From IMG/VR virus record IMGVR_UViG_3300041405_000166, positions 26,792 through 90,791 of that record: a stretch of DNA of 64,000 nt; one strand, written 5' to 3'. This stretch comes from a virus. Position numbers and translations under genes: made by a program. The notes under the pieces were generated by a model. It ran no database searches. It was not told where the DNA came from and saw only the letters and a program-made list of their open reading frames with translations. Positions within the stretch are counted from its first letter, which is position 1. Every line of letters starts with the position of its first letter. Shown here piece after piece: positions 23,836 to 32,152 of the stretch.

Positions 23836-24975
23836 TTAGAACGGTGAATCGTCGTCGCCTTCCGGTGCGTCTGGATCAGTGTTGGGTGTGTCGTCACCGC
23901 CGAACATCTCACCGAGTTCGTCCACTGGATCTTTCGGCGCTTGATCGCCGGTATCATCCTGCTGTTGTTCAAGGACTGGCTCAATGACCAAGGCCTCGTT
24001 TTTCTCCAGCTCTGGTTCCGGGTCCGCTGGCTTGTCGGCGGGTTTGGTTTGACGCGGTCTCCGGCCGCTGGGCGGTGCCGGATCCTTGATCGCGCCGCCA
24101 GTCGTTGCCCCAGCACTGTCAGTGCTGGTGGTTTCAGGTTTCGACTGTGTCGGTTCCTTAACCAGTGGCTGTTCGGTTTTCGCTTCGAACGCCTCGGAGG
24201 CTGAGACGTTACCGTCCTTGACCGAGTTGTAGATGCCGATCAGCAGGACGATATCGTCCGGCATGATGTCGACCAGCTTTTTGCCCAGGCGCGTTTCGAT
24301 GTGCTTTTGGGTGACGCCATACGGGGCGAACTTGGTCAGCATGCCTTTAACGCGTTCGCTGAGCGGGATACCGGCGCCGCCCTGCAGGGTCAGACGGCAA
24401 CGCTCTTCGGCAGCCTTGACGATATCGGCCGGCAGCACCGCCAAGATACGGGCACGCATACGCCGCGCGCCCATGTTGGCCCCCAGCTCGTAGATGTCAC
24501 GCTGATCAGTCAGGGCATAACCGCCAGCCTTGGTATCACGCTTGTGGTGCACGGTGAATCGCTGGGTGGTCAGGGTGTTGGTTTCCAGATCCCAGGCATA
24601 CGCCTCGAGTTCGGTCACGCCGTCCTTGTTCGACAGCTCACGCATGCCGTAGTCGATGTTGCCCCAGGCGCTGGCCAAGGCTTCCGCCAGGCGGATCGAC
24701 GGGCCGGTGACTTCTTGCCCGCCACGCTTGTAGGAGTAGAACGCCGCTTCGGCCATCCCCGGCAAGGAACACGCCTTCATGACTTTTTCCCAGGCAGCAA
24801 CCGGATCACGCGGCATGGATTTGGCGATCATCAGCTTGGCCTGGACTTCGGCGATCGCACGTTGCACCTCGATCGTCACGGTACCGGCGTTCACGCCATC
24901 AGGCAGACGGTTACCACCCGCTTGAACAGCGTAGGGGTTGACCATCTGGTTAGTTGTTGCCACGTCTTTGCTCAT
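23836..24975 (-). CDS. Putative single-strand annealing/recombination protein
   Basis: 379 residues. The N-terminal ~240 residues carry a pattern conserved in phage and prophage recombination loci: VEVQ-like start (IEVQRAIAEVQAKLMIAK), FYSYKRGGQEVTGPSIRLAE, AWGNIDYGMREL and GANMGARRMRARILAVLP. I remember this as an annealing-protein-like family, and it is adjacent to an exonuclease. The C-terminal ~110 residues are an acidic, Pro-rich linker ending GDDDSPF, an SSB-type tip. It overlaps the exonuclease gene by ATGA. Assignment to a specific SSAP family was not tested. Confidence 0.65.
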   Translation of the reverse strand: MSKDVATTNQMVNPYAVQAGGNRLPDGVNAGTVTIEVQRAIAEVQAKLMIAKSMPRDPVAAWEKVMKACSLPGMAEAAFYSYKRGGQEVTGPSIRLAEALASAWGNIDYGMRELSNKDGVTELEAYAWDLETNTLTTQRFTVHHKRDTKAGGYALTDQRDIYELGANMGARRMRARILAVLPADIVKAAEERCRLTLQGGAGIPLSERVKGMLTKFAPYGVTQKHIETRLGKKLVDIMPDDIVLLIGIYNSVKDGNVSASEAFEAKTEQPLVKEPTQSKPETTSTDSAGATTGGAIKDPAPPSGRRPRQTKPADKPADPEPELEKNEALVIEPVLEQQQDDTGDQAPKDPVDELGEMFGGDDTPNTDPDAPEGDDDSPF

Positions 24976-25832
24976 ACAGGGAAATCCTCATCTTTAGGTT
25001 TGGCGGCCTGATATTTCCAGGCGTTACAGAACTCGGTGCCGTGCGCCGGGCAATACTTGTCCGAACACAGCATGCTCATCGGGTTAGCCGGGAAGGACTG
25101 ATACAAGCGGTCGGGGTCCTGGCGAAACAGCCCAACGTCCATTTTAATGCGCTGAATCACCTGATAGGCGTCTGTCTGCGCTTGTTGCAGGGGATAGGTG
25201 GTGGTGGTTACTGGTGGTTGGTGCTTCGTTTTGCCGACTCGCGGGATCCAGTCGACATTAAGGCTGTTCACTTCGTGGCCGGCCGAGACTGCCAGTAAGG
25301 CGTATCCGCCCAGTTGCAGCCAGAACTGGCCTTCCCGTGCGCCGTACTTCTCGTCACGGATCGCGCCGTTGTGTTCCAGGATGTCGATGTGGCCGGCCAG
25401 TGTAAACCCATCGCCGATATCGGCGGATAGGGAAATCTCCACGGCCTTAGGGTCCAGCATCGCGGCCATCGGCATATAAGCCTGTACCTGGCGGCGCAGC
25501 TGAATGATGGCGGCGTTCAGGCTTGGGGTGGTGTCGTCCCAGATCACACCGTCGGTGATTTCCTCGCTGAATTTATCAACGGCGGCGTTGCAGGCGTCTT
25601 CAACGCTGCCCAGCTGACCGTTATAGATTTTGTTGGTCAGCACGACCTCAATGCCGTAGTGCGCTGACGTGCCCAAGGCCGAACCGACCGAGGCGGCGAG
25701 CTGACGCAGTTCATAGCCCGCGGCTTCGACTTCGGACTGAAACAGCTTGGCCGCTGCCCGGCGGTTGCAGTCCATATAAGCAGGTAACCCGCTGCACCTG
25801 ATGATCGTTTCTTCTCTGGCCACGTTTTGCAC
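24972..25832 (-). CDS. PD-(D/E)XK exonuclease, RecB/Cas4-like
   Basis: 286 residues. Nuclease core: GHIDIL with Asp150, IRDEKYG with Asp160/Glu161/Lys162, and FWLQLGGYALL (Gln/Tyr motif). Cysteines at 13 and 22, plus a C-terminal cluster (MLCSDKYCPAHGTEFC), could bind an Fe-S cluster as in Cas4/AddB-type nucleases. First gene of the minus recombination operon, coupled by ATGA to the annealing protein, the lambda Exo-Bet logic. The C-terminus DEDFPV is also acidic with an FP element. Confidence 0.82.
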   Translation of the reverse strand: MQNVAREETIIRCSGLPAYMDCNRRAAAKLFQSEVEAAGYELRQLAASVGSALGTSAHYGIEVVLTNKIYNGQLGSVEDACNAAVDKFSEEITDGVIWDDTTPSLNAAIIQLRRQVQAYMPMAAMLDPKAVEISLSADIGDGFTLAGHIDILEHNGAIRDEKYGAREGQFWLQLGGYALLAVSAGHEVNSLNVDWIPRVGKTKHQPPVTTTTYPLQQAQTDAYQVIQRIKMDVGLFRQDPDRLYQSFPANPMSMLCSDKYCPAHGTEFCNAWKYQAAKPKDEDFPV

Positions 25833-25863
25833 CCATAATTCAAATTAGTCCCGACTGGCGCAG

Positions 25864-25892
25864 ATTATGGCGAACAGCTTTACACCTTGCAA
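25864..25892 (-). promoter_or_regulatory. Sigma70-like promoter of the recombination operon
   Basis: On the minus strand TTGCAA (25892-25887), 17-nt spacer, CATAAT (25869-25864). The predicted transcript starts about 25 nt before ATG 25832. Confidence 0.72.
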
Positions 25893-25914
25893 GCTAGTTT
25901 TTTGATGTTAGCGT

Positions 25915-25944
25915 TTGCAAATTGTAAATCTGTTGGCCCATAAT
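25915..25944 (+). promoter_or_regulatory. Sigma70-like promoter of the replication operon
   Basis: TTGCAA (25915-25920), 18-nt spacer, CATAAT (25939-25944), about 60 nt before ATG 26004. The boxes are identical to those of the divergent promoter. The imperfect dyad TTTGCAA-ATTGTAAA (25914-25928) overlaps the -35 box and could be an operator. Confidence 0.66.
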
Positions 25945-26003
25945 CGTTAAACCATGGTGCCACCGGCATCAGGGTAAATACTGGAAAAGACAAGGTGAAA
26001 ATC

Positions 26004-26309
26004 ATGAACTTGGCATCTGATCTACTGCAAAAGGTGGACAGCGCAGGATTCCCTGTAAAGGAAGTTTGTGTGCTGGCCGGTGTATCTCCGTCGACGATCG
26101 CTGTATTGCGTCGGCAAAAAACTGGGTGCAGTCAACGCACCTATGACCTGATGATCGGCGCGCTGATCAAAATGGTGCAACAACGTAACCAGAACATGAT
26201 CGAAGCGCATCTGGTGCAGTTGGACCTGATCAACTCCGCTGATACGGAGGAATCGCTTGCTCGCAATAAAGAGCGTGATGCTGAGGGGGAACAGGGGCAC
26301 CACGCATGA
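26004..26309 (+). CDS. Small helix-turn-helix regulator
   Basis: 101 residues from ATG 26004 (AAGGTG, 6 nt spacing). Residues ~18-50 form an HTH: VKEVCVLAGVSPSTIAVLRR, followed by TGCSQRTYDLMI. Located first after the divergent control region, it may regulate either operon. The C-terminal ~35 residues are charged. It overlaps the helicase gene by ATGA. A Cro-like or operon autoregulator is plausible. Confidence 0.72.
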   Translation: MNLASDLLQKVDSAGFPVKEVCVLAGVSPSTIAVLRRQKTGCSQRTYDLMIGALIKMVQQRNQNMIEAHLVQLDLINSADTEESLARNKERDAEGEQGHHA

Positions 26310-27778
26310 GTTCGATTCAGCTCAGGCCGTACCAGGCTGCCGGGGTTGAAGCGATCCGCGCTTCGTTCAAGGCAAAAAATCGGGCAGTGCTGTATGTGTT
26401 GCCCACCGGCGGCGGGAAAACTTTCACGTTCAGTTACGTGGCAGATGGAGCGACCAAGAAGCAAAACAAGGTTCTGATCCTGGTCCACCGTAAAGAGCTG
26501 TTGATGCAGGCATCGATGTCGTTGGCGAAGATGGGGCTCAAACATTGCCTGATCGCCCAGACCGAGCATATCCGCGAGATCCAGCACCAGCAGCTCAGTG
26601 AGCTGGGTCGGTTGTACTTGAGCGAGACGGCGAAAATCGCGATCGCCAGCGTAGGGACTTTGGTCAATCGGCTGTCGACCACCTGGTCGCCTGATCTGAT
26701 CATCCCGGACGAAGCGCACCACTGTCAGAAGGATAACACCTGGGGCAAGATCCTCGGCTTCTATGATCAGGCGCGCATCCTTGGCGTGACCGCGACACCA
26801 ATCCGCTCTGATGGTAAGGGTATGGGCGTCGACTTCGGTGGCCTGTTCAATGACCTGGTGGTTGGGCCGTCCATGAGCGAGTTGATCGCGCTGGGCTATC
26901 TGTTGCCGTCGACCGTGTACGCACCGCCGACCGCCTTGGATCTGACCGGAGTGCGTTACGGCAGCGGCGGCAAGGACTTCATTCAAAAGGAGTTGGTAGA
27001 AGCGGTGGACAAGCCCGTGATCACCGGCTCTGCGGTCAAGCACTATGGCAAGTTGTGCCCGGGCCTTCAGGCGCTGGCGTTCTGCGTCTCGGTCTCGCAC
27101 GCCGAGCACGTCGCGGCCGACTTCCGTGCCGCCGGCTGGAAATTCCAGTCGATCGACGGGACCATGCACAGTGCCCAGCGCCGCTCGTTGATTCACGGTC
27201 TGACCACTGGGCGCCTGGATGGCTTGAGCAGCTGCGACATCGTTTCCGAAGGTACGGACATTCCGGTAGTGGGTTGCGGGATTCTGCTGCGGCCAACACA
27301 GAGTACTGGTCTGCATATGCAGCAAGTTGGGCGGATCCTTCGACCGTTTGAAGGTCAGGACCGGGCGATCGTGCTGGACCACGTTGGCAACTGCGCCAAG
27401 CATGGCTTGCCCGAAGAGGACCGCGAGTGGTCCTTGAGCGGTGAAGTGAAACGCGGCGGCAAGAAAAACGAAGTGAATATCCGTGTGCTGCAATGCGATA
27501 CCTGCTGGGTTACCTTTGCCCCCGCACCGCAATGCCCGAACTGCGGAACGGCGGTAGAATTCAAGGGTCGTGTGGTCGATGAGGTTGACGGTGAGCTGCA
27601 GCGGGTCGAGGCCGAGCAGGCGATGCAGATGAAGCGCAATCGGGCCTTTGAGCAGAGTCAGGCCAAAACACTCGAGGAGCTGGTCGAGCTGGCCAAGTCG
27701 AAACGCTACAAGAATCCGCACGCGTGGGCCCGGCACATTCTTCACGGGCGCAAAGCAAAACAGGGTGCTAGGGCATGA
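26306..27778 (+). CDS. Superfamily 2 DEAD/DEAH-box helicase
   Basis: 490 residues. Q-like LRPYQ at the start, motif I PTGGGKT (33-39), motif II DEAH (135-138), motif III GVTATP, and motif VI LHMQQVGRILRP (~res 335-347). A C-terminal zinc ribbon CDTCW...CPNC (res ~397-413) precedes a coiled tail. This is the UvsW/RadD-like architecture used in branch migration or replication restart. It overlaps both neighbours (ATGA), as part of the replication operon. Confidence 0.9.
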   Translation: MSSIQLRPYQAAGVEAIRASFKAKNRAVLYVLPTGGGKTFTFSYVADGATKKQNKVLILVHRKELLMQASMSLAKMGLKHCLIAQTEHIREIQHQQLSELGRLYLSETAKIAIASVGTLVNRLSTTWSPDLIIPDEAHHCQKDNTWGKILGFYDQARILGVTATPIRSDGKGMGVDFGGLFNDLVVGPSMSELIALGYLLPSTVYAPPTALDLTGVRYGSGGKDFIQKELVEAVDKPVITGSAVKHYGKLCPGLQALAFCVSVSHAEHVAADFRAAGWKFQSIDGTMHSAQRRSLIHGLTTGRLDGLSSCDIVSEGTDIPVVGCGILLRPTQSTGLHMQQVGRILRPFEGQDRAIVLDHVGNCAKHGLPEEDREWSLSGEVKRGGKKNEVNIRVLQCDTCWVTFAPAPQCPNCGTAVEFKGRVVDEVDGELQRVEAEQAMQMKRNRAFEQSQAKTLEELVELAKSKRYKNPHAWARHILHGRKAKQGARA

Positions 27779-28215
27779 GTGAAATTAACGTCGTAAAAGC
27801 CATCATGCTGCACTGCTCGCAGGGGGCGTCGAGGCTGTTCAAGTTGACCACCGGCCAGGGCTGGGTCGGCAATTTCAAACGGGTGAAAGGCATGTTGGTG
27901 GCGACGGACTTCCGTCCGCTGCGTGCGGGCCTGGTGAAGTCGGACAACGAGCTGGTGGATGGCGCCAGCGACCTGAATGGCTGGACCACCATCACCATGA
28001 CGCCGGAGTGGGCCGAACGGCTGATGGGCAAGAAGATCGCCATTTACACGGTGATCGAAGTGAAGGACCTGAAGGGCTCTGCGCAGAAGAACCAGAAGTC
28101 ATTCGTGGCCCGGTTGCGCTTGTTCGGTGCCATTGCCGGTTTCGCCAAAACTCCCGAGCAGGCTCAGGCCGTCATTGACGCCTGGCCATACGACGACCAA
28201 CAACAAGGGAAGTAG
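27775..28215 (+). CDS. VRR-NUC domain nuclease
   Basis: 146 residues. The pattern LVDGASDLNGW...VIEVKDLKGSAQKNQKSFV contains the D...(E/D)xK catalytic elements and the trailing Gln of VRR-NUC proteins. A C-terminal helix follows (KTPEQAQAVIDAW). Family members resolve branched DNA or act with helicases; here it is coupled by ATGA to an SF2 helicase and precedes the primase. Confidence 0.8.
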   Translation: MSEINVVKAIMLHCSQGASRLFKLTTGQGWVGNFKRVKGMLVATDFRPLRAGLVKSDNELVDGASDLNGWTTITMTPEWAERLMGKKIAIYTVIEVKDLKGSAQKNQKSFVARLRLFGAIAGFAKTPEQAQAVIDAWPYDDQQQGK

Positions 28216-28219
28216 CGTC

Positions 28220-31009
28220 ATGGCACGAAAAGAGCTACCCCGCATTGACCGGGACAAAATCCTGGCCGCGGTCGATATCGTTGAAGTGATCACCGGCTAC
28301 GGCGTGGGTCTGAAGAAGTCCGGCAAAGAGTGGGAGGCCTGCTGCCCGTTCCACAAAGAGCGCACGCCGAGCTTCAAGGTCGTTCCGGACAAACAAATTT
28401 ATTACTGCCACGGCTGCGGCGCGGGCGGTGACGCGATTCGGTTTGTCACTGACTTCGAGCAGATGAGTTTCGTCGACGCCTGCAAGGTGCTGTCGGGCGG
28501 CGATCTGCGCCAGGTGAACAATCTGACGCCAGTGCAGCGCGACTCGGTAAAGGTGAATGCCCAGCCGGAATGGGAGCCGATTATTCCTGTGCCTGAAGGC
28601 GTGCCGGATGCGACCTTCATTTACCGCCGGATGATCGATGGCGAGTGGCAGGAATTCCCGATCCAAACGATTTACCCATACCGCGACATGGGCAGTCAGC
28701 TGATCGGCTATGTCGTGCGCTTCCTGCATCCAGTCACTGGAAAAAAGGAACTGATGCCGCTGGTGTGGGCCCGCAACACCGAGGACAACCGCGAGGCCTG
28801 GCGTTGGCTGTCGTTCCCGAAACCACGCCCGCTGTACGGCCTTGATCGGCTGGTGCAGTTCGACAGCAAGGTTCCCGTGCTGCTGGTCGAGGGCGAGAAG
28901 TGCGTCGACGTAGGCGCCAGTGTCGTCCATCAGATCCCAATCGTGTCCTGGCCGGGCGGCGGTAAAGCGATTCGTTATGTCGATTTCAGTCCGCTGGCGG
29001 GGCGCAAGGTCATTCTGTGGCGGGATGCCGACATCCCGGGCTACCAGACCACCTACGGCTGGTTTAGCGAAGACGGCGAGCTGAACAAAGGCCTGGTGCA
29101 GCTGCTGCAAGAAGCCGGCGTGGCCGGGATCATGTGTGTCGAACCGCCTGATGGTTCGCCAGATGGCTGGGATATCGCCGACGCGATCGAGGTCGACGGC
29201 TGGGACAATGCGCACACGCTGGCCTATATCAAGGCGCATGCGGGAAAACCACTCGAGCCGCTGCCGCACTATGACGGTAACGATGAAGAAATCCCGGACC
29301 TGTACGAAGGTGAGGCCGAAGGCGCCAGCGTCGATGAAGAGGAAGAATTCAAGGACCCGGTCAGCGACGAATACATTGAAGTGTTCGACGACGAAGATGA
29401 TCCGTACCGCCCATTGGGTTATGACCATGGTTCGTTCTTCTACTTGGCCAAGGGTTCGCGCCAGGTGCATGAACTGACCGCGTCGGGCCACTCGAAACAG
29501 GCGCTACTGGCCATGGCTCCGTTGTCACACTGGGAAGCGCGCTACCCAGGCGCTACCAGCCGCGTATCCTGGGACATGGCGATCAATGCCCTGATGCGAA
29601 TGTGTGAGGCCGAGGGCATCTATGACCCTGACCGCATTCGCGGGCGTGGCGCCTGGTGGGACAGTGGGCGCTCGGTGTTGCACCTCGGTTCGCACCTGAT
29701 CGTGGACGGCACCGTTTGCCAGCTGCGCGACGTGGACGGCTGGCACATTTACGAGCATTCGCGCGCCATGCTGGTGGACATCGACCATCCATTGAGCGCC
29801 CGCGAAGCGTACAAGGTGATCGAGATCTGCAAGATGATGCAGTGGGAAAAACCGATCGATGCTTACCTGTTCGCCGGCTTCATCATGCTGGCGGCGATTT
29901 GCGGCTCGCTGGACTGGCGCCCGCATATCTGGCTCACGGGCGGTGGCGGTACCGGTAAATCCTGGGCGATCACTAACATCCTGTCGCGGTGCCTGGATGG
30001 GTTCGCGCTGAATGCGCTGTCATCGACCACCGAAGCGGGTATCCGTCAGGCCCTGGGACACGACGCGCGCCCGGTGATCTTCGACGAAGCCGAAGGCGAG
30101 GACGCTGGAGCTCAGCAGCGGATCCAGAACATCATGCAGCTGATGCGTCAGGCTTCCAGTGAATCCGGCGGCGAGATCCTGAAAGGCAGCGCCGGGGGTA
30201 AACACCAGTCGTTCCGCATCCGTTCGATGTTCGCGTTCTCCTCGATCGGCGTCGCGGTGCACCAGTACTCCGACAAAACCCGGGTATCGGTCCTGCAGCT
30301 GCGCGTAGATCAATCCCAAAGCCAGGAAGCCCGTGCGGAGCAGTTCTCCAAACTGGAAGAGCTGACCTTTGGCACGCTGACCGATGAGTTCGTGCAAAGC
30401 CTGCATGCTCGTTCGATTCGCATGATCGGGATCATTCGCGAAAACGCGAAGACCTTCGCCAAGGCCGGTGCCCGTGTTTTGGGTCAGCAACGGCTGGGCG
30501 ACCAGATTGGGGCCTTGCTCGCCGGTGCCTATGCGTTGCACTCGAACAACGTGGTCACCATTGAAGAAGCGCAGAAGTGGATTGAAGGCCAGGAGTGGGA
30601 AGAAGAAAACAGCCTGAACGAGCAGCGCGACGAGTTCTCGCTGATGGCCAGGCTGATGAGCCAGCAAGTGAAAGTGCTCGGCGCGCAAGGCAGCAACCTG
30701 GATCGAACCTTGGGCGAGTTGGTCGGCCTGGCGTCTGGGATGGAAACCGATCCTGAGGTCTATGTGCAGACGGCGAAAGAGTCGTTGATGCGCTACGGCG
30801 TCAAGCTGTCGGACGACCGCTCCGGCGTGATCATCTCCAACCAGCATGATGCGATCGGCAAGATTCTGCGCGACAGTCCATGGCCTAACAACTGGGGCAA
30901 GATCATCAAGCGGATACCGGGCGCAGTTCCTACGACCAAGACCGAATATTTCGGCGTTGGCGCTGTCTCACGAGCGGTAATGGTGCCAATTACGGCGCTG
31001 ATGGGATGA
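28220..31009 (+). CDS. Primase-helicase: CHC2 zinc finger, Toprim-like and AAA/DUF927-type ATPase
   Basis: 929 residues from ATG 28220, with AAGGGA upstream. The N-terminus is a DnaG-type CHC2 finger: C42PFH45 and C63HGC66. Residues ~200-290 look Toprim-like (VPVLLVEGEKCVDVG, then KVILWRDAD). An acidic linker (~355-390) leads to a C-terminal ATPase: LTGGGGTGKS (572-581), then VIFDEAEGED as Walker B and sensor-like residues. Combines primer synthesis with unwinding at the phage fork. This is one of the largest genes in the window and the core of the replication operon. Confidence 0.85.
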   Translation: MARKELPRIDRDKILAAVDIVEVITGYGVGLKKSGKEWEACCPFHKERTPSFKVVPDKQIYYCHGCGAGGDAIRFVTDFEQMSFVDACKVLSGGDLRQVNNLTPVQRDSVKVNAQPEWEPIIPVPEGVPDATFIYRRMIDGEWQEFPIQTIYPYRDMGSQLIGYVVRFLHPVTGKKELMPLVWARNTEDNREAWRWLSFPKPRPLYGLDRLVQFDSKVPVLLVEGEKCVDVGASVVHQIPIVSWPGGGKAIRYVDFSPLAGRKVILWRDADIPGYQTTYGWFSEDGELNKGLVQLLQEAGVAGIMCVEPPDGSPDGWDIADAIEVDGWDNAHTLAYIKAHAGKPLEPLPHYDGNDEEIPDLYEGEAEGASVDEEEEFKDPVSDEYIEVFDDEDDPYRPLGYDHGSFFYLAKGSRQVHELTASGHSKQALLAMAPLSHWEARYPGATSRVSWDMAINALMRMCEAEGIYDPDRIRGRGAWWDSGRSVLHLGSHLIVDGTVCQLRDVDGWHIYEHSRAMLVDIDHPLSAREAYKVIEICKMMQWEKPIDAYLFAGFIMLAAICGSLDWRPHIWLTGGGGTGKSWAITNILSRCLDGFALNALSSTTEAGIRQALGHDARPVIFDEAEGEDAGAQQRIQNIMQLMRQASSESGGEILKGSAGGKHQSFRIRSMFAFSSIGVAVHQYSDKTRVSVLQLRVDQSQSQEARAEQFSKLEELTFGTLTDEFVQSLHARSIRMIGIIRENAKTFAKAGARVLGQQRLGDQIGALLAGAYALHSNNVVTIEEAQKWIEGQEWEEENSLNEQRDEFSLMARLMSQQVKVLGAQGSNLDRTLGELVGLASGMETDPEVYVQTAKESLMRYGVKLSDDRSGVIISNQHDAIGKILRDSPWPNNWGKIIKRIPGAVPTTKTEYFGVGAVSRAVMVPITALMG

Positions 31010-31017
31010 TTTACCTG

Positions 31018-31048
31018 TTGCATATCTTTGCACTTGCGATAGCATAAT
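31018..31048 (+). promoter_or_regulatory. Candidate sigma70-like promoter
   Basis: TTGCAT (31018-31023), then either TAGCAT (16-nt spacer) or CATAAT (19-nt spacer, 31043-31048). TGCATATCTTTGCA here matches TGCACATCTTTGCA at 12555-12568 except for one base. Lies directly before ATG 31065. Confidence 0.48.
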
Positions 31049-31064
31049 GAAAACGGAGCGCGTT

Positions 31065-31682
31065 ATGTCAGAGGTTACGATGCGGATCTATTCGGGCGAC
31101 AATGAGGACCGCGCGTTCCTGAAGGGGGACATCATCCAGCACACGCACGGTCATGTGCTAATGGTGAATGTCGTCCGCTGTGGCTCGCACCTGCTTAAAT
31201 GCTCAAAGCTGAATATCGAGGAACGCTGTGCTATCTCGCGCAGCACAACGGACGATCCTTGGCTGCCGGCCGATCAGTGCTGGTTGCTGATGCGCCCGAG
31301 CGATTTGTCGATTGGTTCGGCTGAGTTCATTGCTGCGCACGGTGAGTTTTTCCCGGATAACAGCGGAAAACCGACGCGCTACAAAAGCTGGCTCGAAGTC
31401 TATCGCGATGAAGAAACGGGCGAAGTCTGTGCCGATCTGATGGGCCGACACTTCGATAAGCTGCTCGATGCGGTCGTATTCCTTGAGCAAATGTCGGATG
31501 AGGCCAGGGCCGCGTTGGCGCTGATCGCCAACAATTCCGACAAGCCAGGTACCACCAAGTTTTGTGGCGAGTGCGGCTGTTTGCAGCTGGTGATGCTCAG
31601 TTCTCAAAACGAAAAGCACTGTTCATCCTGCGGGCACGTCATGACGTGGGAATTAGCAGCTGGCCAGAAACCGGCCATTTAA
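31065..31682 (+). CDS. Zinc-ribbon protein, unknown
   Basis: 205 residues from ATG 31065 (CGGAGC upstream) rather than ATG 31047, which overlaps the promoter -10. The C-terminus holds a CGEC...CSSCG zinc ribbon. The N-terminal part is mixed alpha/beta with no recognised motif. It follows the primase after a possible promoter, so it may start a separate early transcript. Confidence 0.62.
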   Translation: MSEVTMRIYSGDNEDRAFLKGDIIQHTHGHVLMVNVVRCGSHLLKCSKLNIEERCAISRSTTDDPWLPADQCWLLMRPSDLSIGSAEFIAAHGEFFPDNSGKPTRYKSWLEVYRDEETGEVCADLMGRHFDKLLDAVVFLEQMSDEARAALALIANNSDKPGTTKFCGECGCLQLVMLSSQNEKHCSSCGHVMTWELAAGQKPAI

Positions 31683-31715
31683 CGGGCAAAGCCCATATAA
31701 AACGGAGCACTACCT

Positions 31716-32150
31716 ATGTCGAAGTACTGGAAGTTCACGAACCGGATTTTATTCACCCTGGCGCTGGTCGCGCTGCCGGCGATTAACTTCTTTACCGGTT
31801 CCGAGCTGGCGGGGAATCTGGCCAATTTCGTGTTGGCCCTGTTGATTGTGCTGCTGTGTATGGGCATTGGCACAACCTTGGATGAAAGCACCAAGGCGGC
31901 CAGTGGTTCGCTGAGCGAAGAGAAATTGGTCAAGTTTGTGGAGACCTTCAGGCCGCTCGATGACATTGAACAAACCCTGTTCAAGTTGTCCAGAGCGGCC
32001 TGGGTTGTTGGTCTGCTCGTGATGGCTGCCTGCGGTTACGAGTGGTTCGCCGGTTTCATCCTGGTGACATGGCTGTTCTGGGTGACATCGATGTCGATTG
32101 CTCGTGACCGTGCCGACGCTCTTCGTTCTAACGTTTCGAAGGCGGCCTGA
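31716..32150 (+). CDS. Four-helix membrane protein
   Basis: 144 residues. Hydrophobic helices near residues 10-27, 33-52, 93-110 and 112-128, with a charged loop (SGSLSEEKLVKFVETFRP) between pairs. Preceded by AACGGAGCACT, the same leader type as the gene before it. Possibly an early membrane-acting host modifier or superinfection factor; function unknown. Confidence 0.62.
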   Translation: MSKYWKFTNRILFTLALVALPAINFFTGSELAGNLANFVLALLIVLLCMGIGTTLDESTKAASGSLSEEKLVKFVETFRPLDDIEQTLFKLSRAAWVVGLLVMAACGYEWFAGFILVTWLFWVTSMSIARDRADALRSNVSKAA

Positions 32151-32152
32151 TC

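Noticed and set aside
23640-26303. Long open frames opposite the recombination genes and the helicase
   Set aside because: They are GC-rich antisense shadows without ribosome sites or protein-like composition; the opposing genes have clear domains.
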